Source of the DNA: Desulfobacteraceae bacterium
Lineage (GTDB): Bacteria > Desulfobacterota > Desulfobacteria > Desulfobacterales > UBA11574
Length of the DNA: 8,285 nucleotides
Direction of reading: 5' to 3'
NCBI GenBank assembly: GCA_002868985.1
Contig: PKTV01000565.1
Span: 1-8,285, forward strand
Part shown: piece by piece, positions 1 through 5,715 of the stretch
How positions within the stretch are numbered: the first letter of the stretch is position 1
How the letters are laid out: every line of letters starts with the position of its first letter
Position numbers and translations under genes: made by a program
The notes under the pieces: model-generated
The model's database searches: none
What the model was told of the DNA's origin: nothing
The model's input: only the letters and a program-made list of their open reading frames with translations

Positions 1-1130
1 AGCAGGCCTTTTTCATAAAGCTCTCCCAGCTTTGCCTTGGCCGGTTTGAAGTAGACCTCATTATATTCTTCAACTGCTTTGTCGAATCCGTTATAAAAAT
101 CGTTGATCCAAGAATCACCGTGGCAGGCGCGGCAGATATTCTTCATCTTTTCCCGTTCCACCTTCCAATCGGTTCCCGAAGGAAAGGGTTTGAAATCTTG
201 GGGCCTCACTGTCAGCGGTGCCTGAGTCTCCCAGGAAAGGCGCTCGGTTACGTCATGGGTTCCCATGACCTTTCCGGAACCGGATATGTGGCAGGCCGCA
301 CAGGTGGGGGCACGATAATCCGTACCCGCTGTCCAGGTGCCAGGGGCTGCATTAAAATTGTATTCGTCTTTATAGGAATGATACATCGTTCCATGCTTGG
401 ACTCTTCATAAATTTCGATTTGCGGATGATCAGGTCCCAAGTGACACTGGTCGCAAGCCTCGGGCATTCTCGCTTCAGCCACAGAAAACCGGTGGCGAGT
501 ATGACATGAAGTACACGACCCCTTACTCCCGTCAACATTCAATCTGCCAACGCCGGCATTAGGCCAGGTGGCAGGATCAATGGTGCCGTTTTTGTCAAGC
601 TTAATTACTGTTCCGTGACAGTTGAAGCAACCGGTCTTCCGCTCGTTGTCCGAGTTCATGCCCTTGTTGAGCCAGGGGTCCAGCTTCCACATGATCTCGA
701 TGGTGTTGGCATGCTTGCTCTTGCTGTACTGGGTCACCTCGTCGGGATGGCATCGGGAGCAGTCCTTCGGTGTGACGATTGAGGCGATGGGCACCTTGTA
801 CTTCTGTTCTCCGTATGGAAGATCCTTTCGGCTGTAATACTTCTCGTGTCCTTTGGCGACATCGGTATCGCCGGGTTGGGCCAGATGGCAGTCCAGGCAG
901 GTGATGTTGGCATTGGCGTGCCGGCTACGCGCCCAGTCATCAAAAAGCCCGGGGTTAGTGGCTTTGTGGCATTCGATGCACGCCACCGCCTCGGGCGGAA
1001 TGCTGCGTTCAATCCGGTACTCTTTCACCTTGGGGAAGTTCGGCTGTGCATTGACCGACGGCACCCCACCGGACAAAACCAGACCGACAGTCAGCAATCC
1101 AACTGCAATATATACAAGTTTTTGCCTCAT
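1..1130 (-). CDS. Octaheme cytochrome c, hydroxylamine oxidoreductase (HAO) family, C-terminus cut by window edge
   Basis: Periplasmic multiheme enzyme expected to interconvert hydroxylamine, NO or nitrite. The 376 visible residues start at an ATG with a good AAAGGAG ribosome site. A signal peptide covers about residues 1-28, with a likely cut after VNA. Eight CxxCH heme sites are seen: 51-55, 78-82, 124-128, 168-172, 206-210, 226-230, 277-281 and 333-337. The block after heme 6 (GPDHPQIEIYEESKHG, 231-247) and the HDVTERLSW segment (292-300) are typical of the HAO family; by family order heme 4 (CFNCH) would be the catalytic one. The C-terminal region, where true oxidases carry the tyrosine cross-linked to the active heme, lies outside the window, so oxidative or reductive type cannot be read from this gene. 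The NapC/NrfH-type partner 54 bp upstream argues for a quinol-fed reductase of the epsilon-Hao (HaoA) kind; that direction is inference. Family assignment is secure, substrate is not. Confidence 0.9.
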   Translation of the reverse strand, partial: MRQKLVYIAVGLLTVGLVLSGGVPSVNAQPNFPKVKEYRIERSIPPEAVACIECHKATNPGLFDDWARSRHANANITCLDCHLAQPGDTDVAKGHEKYYSRKDLPYGEQKYKVPIASIVTPKDCSRCHPDEVTQYSKSKHANTIEIMWKLDPWLNKGMNSDNERKTGCFNCHGTVIKLDKNGTIDPATWPNAGVGRLNVDGSKGSCTSCHTRHRFSVAEARMPEACDQCHLGPDHPQIEIYEESKHGTMYHSYKDEYNFNAAPGTWTAGTDYRAPTCAACHISGSGKVMGTHDVTERLSWETQAPLTVRPQDFKPFPSGTDWKVEREKMKNICRACHGDSWINDFYNGFDKAVEEYNEVYFKPAKAKLGELYEKGL

Positions 1131-1184
1131 GGTTTTTCTCCTTTCGGTTAAAAAGAGATGAAACACTCTTTTCATATCGGCTGA

Positions 1185-1748
1185 TTACAGTTTTCGCAGG
1201 CCTTTGGCGTGATAGGGAAGTCGCCGATACTGCTTGTAAATGATGGACATGCTCTCATTGTGGACCAGATTATAATGGCAGTCTACGCACTTTTTTTCGT
1301 AGCCCGGACGAGCATAGATCACCGACCGGTGTGCCAGCATGGCACCTCGTTTGTCAGGCATGGTCAGCAGATTTCTATGGCATTTCTGACACTGGGCGTT
1401 GTCAAAGGAGTCGTAGGCAGCCTCCCGGTTTTTATTACGATCGTATTCTTTTATTAAGAAATGCTTAACGACATCCTTGGCACCGTGATAGGTTTTGGTA
1501 AAGAAAAAATCGAATGTCTTGTGAGGGGCCGGCAGATGACAGTCCATGCAGTCGGCCACGAATCCTTGGGGATTGTTGACATGGGTGGAGGATCGCCAGG
1601 CAATCACTGCCGGTTTGATCTCATGGCACGTGGCACAAAAATCCGGAGTGGAGGTACGCACCATGGTATAGTAGGTCATGCTGAACAGCGGAAAAGCGAT
1701 TACTACGCCCAAAAAAACGAGAGACACCCATATGAAGTATTTTTTCAT
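1185..1748 (-). CDS. Tetraheme cytochrome c, NapC/NirT/NrfH family quinol dehydrogenase (HaoC/NrfH-like)
   Basis: A 187-residue membrane-anchored cytochrome expected to oxidise menaquinol and pass electrons to the octaheme cytochrome encoded 54 bp downstream on the same strand. A single N-terminal transmembrane helix (about residues 5-27, no cleavage site needed) is followed by four CxxCH motifs at 38-42, 67-71, 120-124 and 154-158. The length and 2+2 heme layout fit the NrfH branch of the family. The first motif reads CATCHEIKP: isoleucine stands where D. vulgaris NrfH has the heme-1 ligand methionine (CxxCHxM), so heme 1 ligation probably differs. The start has a GGAAG-type ribosome site about 9 nt upstream. 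Pairing with an HAO-family cytochrome, not NrfA, makes HaoC a better label than NrfH. The family is certain, the exact partner inferred. Confidence 0.9.
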   Translation of the reverse strand: MKKYFIWVSLVFLGVVIAFPLFSMTYYTMVRTSTPDFCATCHEIKPAVIAWRSSTHVNNPQGFVADCMDCHLPAPHKTFDFFFTKTYHGAKDVVKHFLIKEYDRNKNREAAYDSFDNAQCQKCHRNLLTMPDKRGAMLAHRSVIYARPGYEKKCVDCHYNLVHNESMSIIYKQYRRLPYHAKGLRKL

Positions 1749-1906
1749 TATGTTGCTTCCGGGTCAGGCTTGTAATTAAACCATCTATACCCGCTTAGAT
1801 ATAAAGGATCTCTGATAGATTTCTATTACTATATATATCCTCTATAATATTGAAACAGTCAAGAAACAAAATTGAAAAAGTTTTAACATCAAAGGGTCTC
1901 TTTATA
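1749..1906 (-). promoter_or_regulatory. AT-rich upstream region of the cytochrome pair, with a degenerate HcpR-like site
   Basis: These 158 bp separate mobB from the tetraheme cytochrome gene, enough for an independent promoter. On the minus strand the sequence TTGACTGTTTCAA occupies 1862-1850. It shares its first six bases with the hcp palindrome (TTGACTTAAGTCAA), but its half-sites are one base closer (TTGA-N5-TCAA rather than N6). A TATAGT hexamer, the same as the proposed hcp -10, lies at 1833-1828, but its distance from the site (about -35) does not match the hcp arrangement. A short dyad ATAGA-TT-TCTAT occurs at 1815-1826. A promoter here is likely, but no element is fixed and the regulator is unproven. 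Confidence 0.35.
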
Positions 1907-2440
1907 TCAGGTTTGATGGATGGCGTGAACAAGATTGAAATGTTCGATCAAAAAATCGGCGACCTGTTCAACGGCTCCTGAAGGAAAAATAGGCACATCA
2001 AGATCGACATTCGAGTCGGTGATGAGAGCAAGCAAAGACCTGTCGTTTTTACACAACGGTTCGTTTATGATCTCCGCTCTAAATATCTCCATTTTAGGGT
2101 GATCTCCCCGTTTGTAGCCTTCAGTCAATATGATGTCCATTCCGTTGAATAGAGGCAACAATTCATCCGGTTTGTGATCATACGCCACATCCATCACCAT
2201 CCCGATTTGATACGGTGATGAAATAACGGTGGCAGATGCACCGGCATGCTTATGTCGCCAGCTGTCTTTTCCGGGTTTGTCCATTTCAAAACCGTGCACA
2301 TCGTGTTTAATGGTGCCAACCTTTAGACCTCGACCGATCAGTTCAGGAATCAATTTTTCCAAAAAAGTCGTCTTTCCCGATCCTGAATTGCCGACGACAG
2401 AAACAAAAGGGGGGGATGTTTTTTTCTTTGATATTTCCAT
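1907..2440 (-). CDS. mobB: Molybdopterin-guanine dinucleotide biosynthesis adaptor protein MobB
   Basis: A 177-residue P-loop GTPase of the MobB family, which assists the attachment of GMP to molybdopterin during bis-MGD cofactor assembly in the cytoplasm. Walker A is GNSGSGKT at residues 17-24. The family block TIKHDVHGFEMD (43-54) followed by PGKDSWRHKHAGA (56-68) and the later LTEGYKRGDHPKMEIFR (105-121) are diagnostic. Length is normal for stand-alone MobB. No clear Shine-Dalgarno precedes the ATG, so translation may depend on coupling with the ModE-like gene 62 bp upstream. The N-terminal codons carry a run of seven C and runs of A (read on the coding strand), the kind of tract where sequencing errors occur, but the frame is open. 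Molybdenum enzymes such as formate dehydrogenases would be the clients; none is in the window. Confidence 0.93.
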   Translation of the reverse strand: MEISKKKTSPPFVSVVGNSGSGKTTFLEKLIPELIGRGLKVGTIKHDVHGFEMDKPGKDSWRHKHAGASATVISSPYQIGMVMDVAYDHKPDELLPLFNGMDIILTEGYKRGDHPKMEIFRAEIINEPLCKNDRSLLALITDSNVDLDVPIFPSGAVEQVADFLIEHFNLVHAIHQT

Positions 2441-2502
2441 GGTATTAACTTTGTAAGGTCGTATTATTTTAGCCTTATGAAATTAAGAACTTCCGTAAGG
2501 AT

Positions 2503-2832
2503 TTATTTAAAAATGTTGTTAAATATTCTATCATCTGCCATCATACATTCTTTTTTCAAAAGCCGGTATTTTTCCAAAAGCGCTTTCCCTTCTCTGGTCA
2601 AACGGCTTCCCGTTTTCTTGTCCGAATGAAGGATTTTGGCATTTAAATGTTTTTCCGTATACTTAATCTTACTCCAAACCGCTTTGTAAGACATTTTCAT
2701 CATTTTCGCGGCCTGATTAATAGACCCCGCATTTTCAACGTGTTCTAAAATTTTCATTCTCCCTTCGCCGATGATGATGTTGTCATTTTCATCTACAATC
2801 CAATGGCTCGATTTTAGCTTAAATGCTACCAT
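2503..2832 (-). CDS. ModE-type winged-helix regulator, DNA-binding domain only
   Basis: A 109-residue protein matching the N-terminal LysR-type winged helix of ModE. The helix-turn-helix lies at about residues 37-57 (GSINQAAKMMKMSYKAVWSKI), close to the E. coli ModE pattern GSI-Q-AK--G-SYK-AW. The wing follows around 70-80 (KKTGSRLTREG), then a helix at 81-97. There is no TOBE/Mop molybdate-binding domain: the protein stops about where that would begin, with an intact stop codon. It may therefore not bind oxyanion itself. Ribosome site AAAGGAA lies 5 nt before the ATG. It is followed on the same strand by mobB, which supports a molybdenum or tungsten link. A four-copy symmetric repeat begins 36 bp upstream of its start and is its probable operator (autoregulation, inferred). 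ModE-family fold is near certain; effector unknown. Confidence 0.85.
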   Translation of the reverse strand: MVAFKLKSSHWIVDENDNIIIGEGRMKILEHVENAGSINQAAKMMKMSYKAVWSKIKYTEKHLNAKILHSDKKTGSRLTREGKALLEKYRLLKKECMMADDRIFNNIFK

Positions 2833-2867
2833 TTTTCCTTTCCGAACAAACAGCTATTATTTATTAA

Positions 2868-2941
2868 GCAAAATGATTAATGGCAGAATAATTGTCCCAT
2901 TATCATGCTTTTTCTAATTATTTTGCCCCTAATTATTTTGC
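2868..2941. repeat. Four-copy symmetric operator-like array, consensus GCAAAATNATTA
   Basis: Two direct copies of a 12-base element lie at 2868-2879 (GCAAAATGATTA) and 2883-2894 (GCAGAATAATTG). Two inverted copies lie at 2915-2926 and 2930-2941 (both TAATTATTTTGC). Start-to-start spacing is 15 bp within each pair and the whole set is symmetric about 2904.5. Over 26 bp of arm, 22 positions pair. The array sits 36-109 bp upstream of the ModE-like start codon, and no gene ends nearby on either strand that would need a terminator. This is the layout expected of an operator bound by two dimers or a higher oligomer. Binding by the ModE-like protein is inferred from position only; the element does not resemble the E. 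coli ModE consensus as I know it. Confidence 0.7.
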
Positions 2942-3118
2942 TTTAAACGGCATGAATTTCAATTTAAGCGCCTAACCAGTCTGAAACTTATATCCCACAC
3001 CGGCCATTCTAACAATATATTAAAAGTAAAATGTTTCATTAATTGAATAACGTATAATTGACATCCATTTTCTTTGGGTGCAAGAATTTTCTTATTAGGA
3101 CATAAAATCGTAACATCT

Positions 3119-3147
3119 TTGACATGAAACGTACATCATTTTACATT
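3119..3147 (+). promoter_or_regulatory. Candidate sigma70 promoter with overlapping dyad
   Basis: A perfect -35 hexamer TTGACA (3119-3124) is followed after 17 bp by TACATT (3142-3147, four of six to consensus), predicting a start near 3154. The dyad TTTTACA-TTATC-TGTAAAA (3139-3157) covers the -10 and the start site, where a repressor would block polymerase. It would drive the rightward block about 200-285 bp downstream. In such AT-rich DNA a chance match is possible. Confidence 0.4.
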
Positions 3148-3205
3148 ATCTGTAAAACAATTCTAAACAAAACGATATCTTGTCTTTGCTTTAACCCCGA
3201 TGAAT

Positions 3206-3234
3206 TTGACTCTGTGTATCAAATAAAGTAAGAT
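3206..3234 (+). promoter_or_regulatory. Second candidate sigma70 promoter for the rightward block
   Basis: TTGACT (3206-3211) and TAAGAT (3229-3234) are separated by 17 bp, five of six and four of six to consensus, predicting a start near 3241. It lies closer to the downstream genes than the candidate at 3119 and could act in tandem with it. It was found by eye only. Confidence 0.3.
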
Positions 3235-3352
3235 TGATCTGCAATTTGGATGTTTACTTTCTCTATGTTGTTTGCCTCCATAAAACACAAATGGAGACCT
3301 TTGAAAAATACTTATTTTTGTTCAATTTCAAGGAAGGTGAAATTTTAACCAC

Positions 3353-3442
3353 ATGAATACACTGAGCATTTTAGGGATTGACTCAAGCGAGAGTACTATC
3401 CAGACAGGTCATTTTAACACAGCAGTGGAGGATAATAGATGA
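3353..3442 (+). CDS. Possible 29-residue leader peptide, ATGA-coupled to the next gene
   Basis: A short frame runs from ATG at 3353 to TGA at 3440-3442, encoding MNTLSILGIDSSESTIQTGH and nine further residues. Its stop overlaps the start of the following membrane-protein gene as ATGA, the usual geometry of translational coupling. A purine-rich AGGAAGGTGA (3331-3340) precedes it, 12 nt or more from the ATG, slightly far for a ribosome site. It has no transmembrane segment, no run of regulatory codons and no recognisable family. The following gene has its own good ribosome site inside this frame, so the overlap may be chance. Treat it as a candidate only. Confidence 0.3.
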   Translation: MNTLSILGIDSSESTIQTGHFNTAVEDNR

Positions 3443-3897
3443 TAATAAAAAGAGATTGGAAGATGACGTTTGTGCTGATTCTTTTGATTGTTTTGTTGGG
3501 TGGTTACTATGACAAATTGGGCGTTGAAGCTCGTACAATGGTATTGCCGTTGGCAATTTTTATTGCCGCAGGAATTATTATTGCGCGTTTAAAAAAGCTC
3601 GAATATGAAATGACGACCTCCAGGTTGAACGCACGGGAAGCCATCGTTCAAACTTTCAGACTTATAGACCAAAAAGGAAATGAATGCGTTTCAATTTCAA
3701 CCGACCCCGAAAAACAGTTAATGACGTTCTTCGATGAGAATCACATCCCCCGTGCCACGTTGAATGTATTGGGCAATACGCCGGTTCTGAAGCTCGTGGG
3801 AAACAACGGCAGTGTAACCATTGAATTCGATGAAGAAGGCCTGCCGCATTTAAACCTGAAAGATGAAGCAGGTTCGATCATATGGTCCGCTGTGTAA
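3439..3897 (+). CDS. Two-TM membrane protein with beta-repeat tail, function unknown
   Basis: I do not recognise this 152-residue protein. Two hydrophobic segments lie at about 9-22 and 34-50. Basic residues before the first (KRDWK) and after the second (RLKKLE) put both ends in the cytoplasm by the positive-inside rule. From about residue 73 the tail consists of three to four degenerate units of about 21-23 residues: 75-97, 98-119, 120-140 and a partial from 141. Each has a D/N-x-x-G-type turn near its start and ends in a hydrophobic strand (FFDEN, FDEEG, KDEAG turns). Such DENG-type repeats occur in many uncharacterised bacterial proteins and suggest a small beta-sheet or solenoid domain. 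GGAGG lies 8 nt before the ATG. The next gene follows after 60 bp on the same strand, so co-transcription is likely. Confidence 0.75.
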   Translation: MIIKRDWKMTFVLILLIVLLGGYYDKLGVEARTMVLPLAIFIAAGIIIARLKKLEYEMTTSRLNAREAIVQTFRLIDQKGNECVSISTDPEKQLMTFFDENHIPRATLNVLGNTPVLKLVGNNGSVTIEFDEEGLPHLNLKDEAGSIIWSAV

Positions 3898-3957
3898 AAG
3901 CAATATTTCGGTTTTTTCGATATTCCTAAAGCTCAAAAACTAAAAAGGAATGAAAAT

Positions 3958-4470
3958 ATGGACATGAAAATATTCGAGAATATGGAAGCTCCGGAGCTGA
4001 AAAAATATCTAAAATTTCTTCTCTGGCATTACCGTGTTGTTGATGCATTCTGGTTTATCCATTTAACAGAACAATTTGATCAACAGACCGCCGAACACAT
4101 CAACGAAAAGGTGTGGGACCGTGTATCGGCAATGGCCGCTAAAGATCTTGTGGAACGATTTCAAATTCGGGAAAAGGGGCTTAAAGGATTTGTCAAGGCC
4201 CAGAAGCTTTTCCCCTGGTGCATTCTTGTGGGATATCAGATCCAGGAATATGACGATGAAGTCATTATTTCCGTTCCCTCCTGCCCGACCCAGGAAGCCA
4301 GATTAAAACGTGGTTTGGGTGAATATGTCTGTAAAGAAATGCATCGAAAAGAATTTAGCAGTTTTGCCCGTGTTGTTGATGACCGGATAAGGGTTGAGTG
4401 CCTTTTCGCACCTCCGGACCCTCATCCTGAAAACATGTTTTGCAAGTGGCGCTTTTATATCGATTCATGA
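3958..4470 (+). CDS. DUF6125-like cytoplasmic protein
   Basis: A 170-residue soluble protein, all alpha at the N-terminus ([20 protein letters not shown], 13-32), of a type I know from sulfate reducers and relatives as DUF6125. That name is from memory and not certain. The likely functional part is C-terminal: [19 protein letters not shown] (105-123), then CKEMH (125-129), and a second block [10 protein letters not shown] (148-157) ending in FCKWRF (161-166). Cysteines 109, 125, 148 and 162 and His129 are candidates for metal or thiol chemistry, recalling the Cys/His core of V4R-like and ATC-hydrolase-like domains, but no reaction can be assigned. The ATG at 3958 has AAGGAA 7 nt before it; the ATG two codons later is a possible alternative. 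It sits between two other uncharacterised small genes. Confidence 0.75.
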   Translation: MDMKIFENMEAPELKKYLKFLLWHYRVVDAFWFIHLTEQFDQQTAEHINEKVWDRVSAMAAKDLVERFQIREKGLKGFVKAQKLFPWCILVGYQIQEYDDEVIISVPSCPTQEARLKRGLGEYVCKEMHRKEFSSFARVVDDRIRVECLFAPPDPHPENMFCKWRFYIDS

Positions 4471-4542
4471 ATTTACAGAACCGTTTTGTTCCTTGAAAAA
4501 CCGATTTCAAACAAACGATAACATTTTCAAAAATCTAAGGTG

Positions 4543-4571
4543 TTGCAAAGTGACGAATTTAACAGCATAAT
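4543..4571 (+). promoter_or_regulatory. Candidate sigma70 promoter for the CMD-fold gene
   Basis: TTGCAA (4543-4548) and CATAAT (4566-4571) are separated by exactly 17 bp, four of six and five of six to consensus. The predicted start is near 4578, giving a leader of about 47 nt. This suggests the CMD-fold gene is transcribed on its own and not only with the DUF6125-like gene 154 bp upstream. Confidence 0.5.
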
Positions 4572-4579
4572 AACCCTAA

Positions 4580-4610
4580 GCGGCGCTAATCAATGAAAAC
4601 CATGTGCCGC
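4580..4610 (+). other. Putative 5' leader hairpin
   Basis: Bases 4580-4586 (GCGGCGC) can pair with 4604-4610 (GTGCCGC) as a seven-pair stem with one G-U, leaving a 17-nt loop. It begins at about the predicted transcript start and ends two bases before the AAAGGAG ribosome site. It is GC-rich inside an otherwise AT-rich leader. It could protect the 5' end or tune access to the ribosome site; both are inference. Confidence 0.3.
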
Positions 4611-4624
4611 CGAAAGGAGAACCG

Positions 4625-4942
4625 ATGTATTTACCAAGGACATATGAAGACTTTATAAAGAAATTTCCGAAAGTTTTAGAGTGTTATCAACAATTGGGAA
4701 AGTCATGCCGGGAAGAGGGGCCTTTGGATGAAAAATGCCAGGACCTCGTTAAGCTGGGTATTGCCATCGGCGCCAACTCCAGAGGTGCGGTCATGTCTTC
4801 CATTCGAAAGGCTCTGGCGGCCGGCGCAACCCCCGACGAGATTATCCATGCGGTTTTACTGTCCTTAACCACCACAGGATTTCCAAACATGATTGCCGCC
4901 CTGGGATGGGCCAACGAAGTGCTCGAAAAACATCAGGCATAA
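4625..4942 (+). CDS. Carboxymuconolactone decarboxylase (CMD/AhpD) fold protein lacking the CxxC-H redox motif
   Basis: A 105-residue all-helical protein of the CMD family. The diagnostic segment runs LDEKCQDLVKLGIAIGA (34-50), NSRGAVMSSIRKAL (51-64), then AAGATPDEIIHAVL (65-78). In redox-active AhpD-like members the middle part carries Cys-x-x-Cys and a histidine four residues later; aligned here they read Ser52, Ala55 and Ser59, so peroxidase or thiol-reductase chemistry of that kind is ruled out. Cys20, Cys28 and Cys38 lie elsewhere. The ATG at 4625 is preferred over a GTG at 4604, which would add seven residues, because AAAGGAG lies five bases before the ATG and would itself be coding in the longer form. 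The protein ends just after the CMD domain. It converges on hcpR with 52 bp between. Family is clear, function unknown. Confidence 0.87.
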   Translation: MYLPRTYEDFIKKFPKVLECYQQLGKSCREEGPLDEKCQDLVKLGIAIGANSRGAVMSSIRKALAAGATPDEIIHAVLLSLTTTGFPNMIAALGWANEVLEKHQA

Positions 4943-4994
4943 CGCCTTGATTTTGAACTGAATATCGCTCTATATCTGCTTGTTTTAAAGCCGG

Positions 4995-5681
4995 TTATTG
5001 CAGTTTCCCGTGCTCCGCCAGATCTTCCAGTCCGCTAAGGTCTTTCAATATTATATTCCGGCCACTGGTATCGATCAAGTGTTGCTGGTTCATTTTTGTC
5101 AGAATCCGTGACAGGGTTTCAGGAATGGTACCCAGAAGGCTTGCCAGTTGACCTTTAGAAATATTTAACGTGACAACATCGGTTCGACCCTGTTCTTGAC
5201 TCAAATATACAAGGTATGAAGCCAACCGTCCTGGAACTTCTTTTAAGGAAAGATTTTCGATCTGAACAGTAAACTGGCGCAGCCGCATGGAAAGTACGCC
5301 AAGCATGTTCAGGGCAAGAGAAGGATTTTTGGATATCAGATCAACAAACGCCGTCCTCGGGAAAAACAGGAGGTGGCTTTTAAGGAGGGTCTGTGCATTT
5401 GCCGGAAATTTTTTTCCAGAAAAAACCGGAACTTCGCCAAAGGGATTCCCGGGTCCGTAAATATGAAGAATATGTTCTTTGCCTTCAAAGGAAACTTTAT
5501 AAATTTTTACTTTGCCGTCAGCAACAATATAAAAACCGTTACAGTCGTCGCCTTCTAAAAAAATCGTCTTTCCCTTGTCGCAAAACTTGTCTACTGAAAT
5601 CTGTCTAACGTCGTTCAACTGCTCTTCGGATAAACCGTTGAAAAGGGGTGCATCTGAAATAATCTGTAGAATTTTTTTCAT
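4995..5681 (-). CDS. hcpR: Crp/Fnr-family regulator, HcpR type (nitrosative stress)
   Basis: A 228-residue Crp/Fnr protein. The cyclic-nucleotide-type beta barrel spans about 12-115 (GKTIFLEGDDCNGFYIVADG at 37-56; FGEVPVFSG at 81-89), followed by the dimerisation helix (about 118-145) and a winged helix-turn-helix (about 147-215). The recognition helix carries ETLSR (188-192), the counterpart of ETxSR in FNR, which reads TTGA half-sites; this fits the TTGAC palindrome found between this gene and hcp. The N-terminal cysteine cluster of FNR is absent, so it is not an iron-sulfur oxygen sensor. HcpR proteins of sulfate reducers and Porphyromonas are linked to heme-based NO sensing. The divergent hcp gene is the classical HcpR target. 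Its ribosome site is weak (AAGAAA). The palindrome lies over a plausible promoter of this gene, so negative autoregulation is likely. HcpR identity rests on family plus context. Confidence 0.85.
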   Translation of the reverse strand: MKKILQIISDAPLFNGLSEEQLNDVRQISVDKFCDKGKTIFLEGDDCNGFYIVADGKVKIYKVSFEGKEHILHIYGPGNPFGEVPVFSGKKFPANAQTLLKSHLLFFPRTAFVDLISKNPSLALNMLGVLSMRLRQFTVQIENLSLKEVPGRLASYLVYLSQEQGRTDVVTLNISKGQLASLLGTIPETLSRILTKMNQQHLIDTSGRNIILKDLSGLEDLAEHGKLQ

Positions 5682-5715
5682 TATTTTTTCTTTTTTAAAA
5701 AAATATCACGCTTTT

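Larger units (their letters stand above)
2942..3352. other. Long AT-rich non-coding region
   Basis: No convincing gene is seen here on either strand. The stretch separates the leftward ModE-like/mobB/cytochrome genes from the rightward block. Besides the candidate promoters listed separately, it holds a short dyad CTCCAT-N9-ATGGAG (3276-3281 with 3291-3296) and an A/T palindrome AAAAATA-CT-TATTTTT (3304-3319). Both are too weak or too AT-rich to be called terminators. Its length is unusual for a gene-dense genome and leaves room for a small RNA or a long 5' leader, neither of which can be shown. Confidence 0.5.

Noticed and set aside
120..1161. Several open frames on the plus strand and in another minus frame opposite the octaheme cytochrome
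   Set aside because: They are shadows of the HAO-family gene, which has eight heme motifs, a signal peptide and a ribosome site in its own frame.
1815..1850. TATATA-rich sequence upstream of the cytochrome pair as a ModE binding site
   Set aside because: The half-sites lack the flanking CG and dyad spacing I would expect of the E. coli ModE site, and simple AT richness explains the resemblance.
2409..2425. G and T homopolymer runs near the start of mobB as a phase-variation tract
   Set aside because: The frame is intact, mobB is a housekeeping cofactor gene and the runs are short; a sequencing weak point is the most that can be said.
2868..2941. Reading the symmetric array as a transcription terminator or CRISPR-like repeat
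   Set aside because: No gene on either strand ends next to it, the arms are AT-rich without a T tract, and there are only four short units with fixed 15-bp spacing and no spacers.
4493..4510. TTGAAA-N6-TTTCAA dyad after the DUF6125-like gene as a terminator or Fnr-type site
   Set aside because: The stem is six A/T-rich pairs with no T tract, and the half-site spacing (TTGA-N10-TCAA) is wrong for a Crp/Fnr protein.
4604..4624. GTG start adding seven residues to the CMD-fold protein
   Set aside because: The AAAGGAG ribosome site of the ATG at 4625 would lie inside that extension, and no ribosome site serves the GTG as well.
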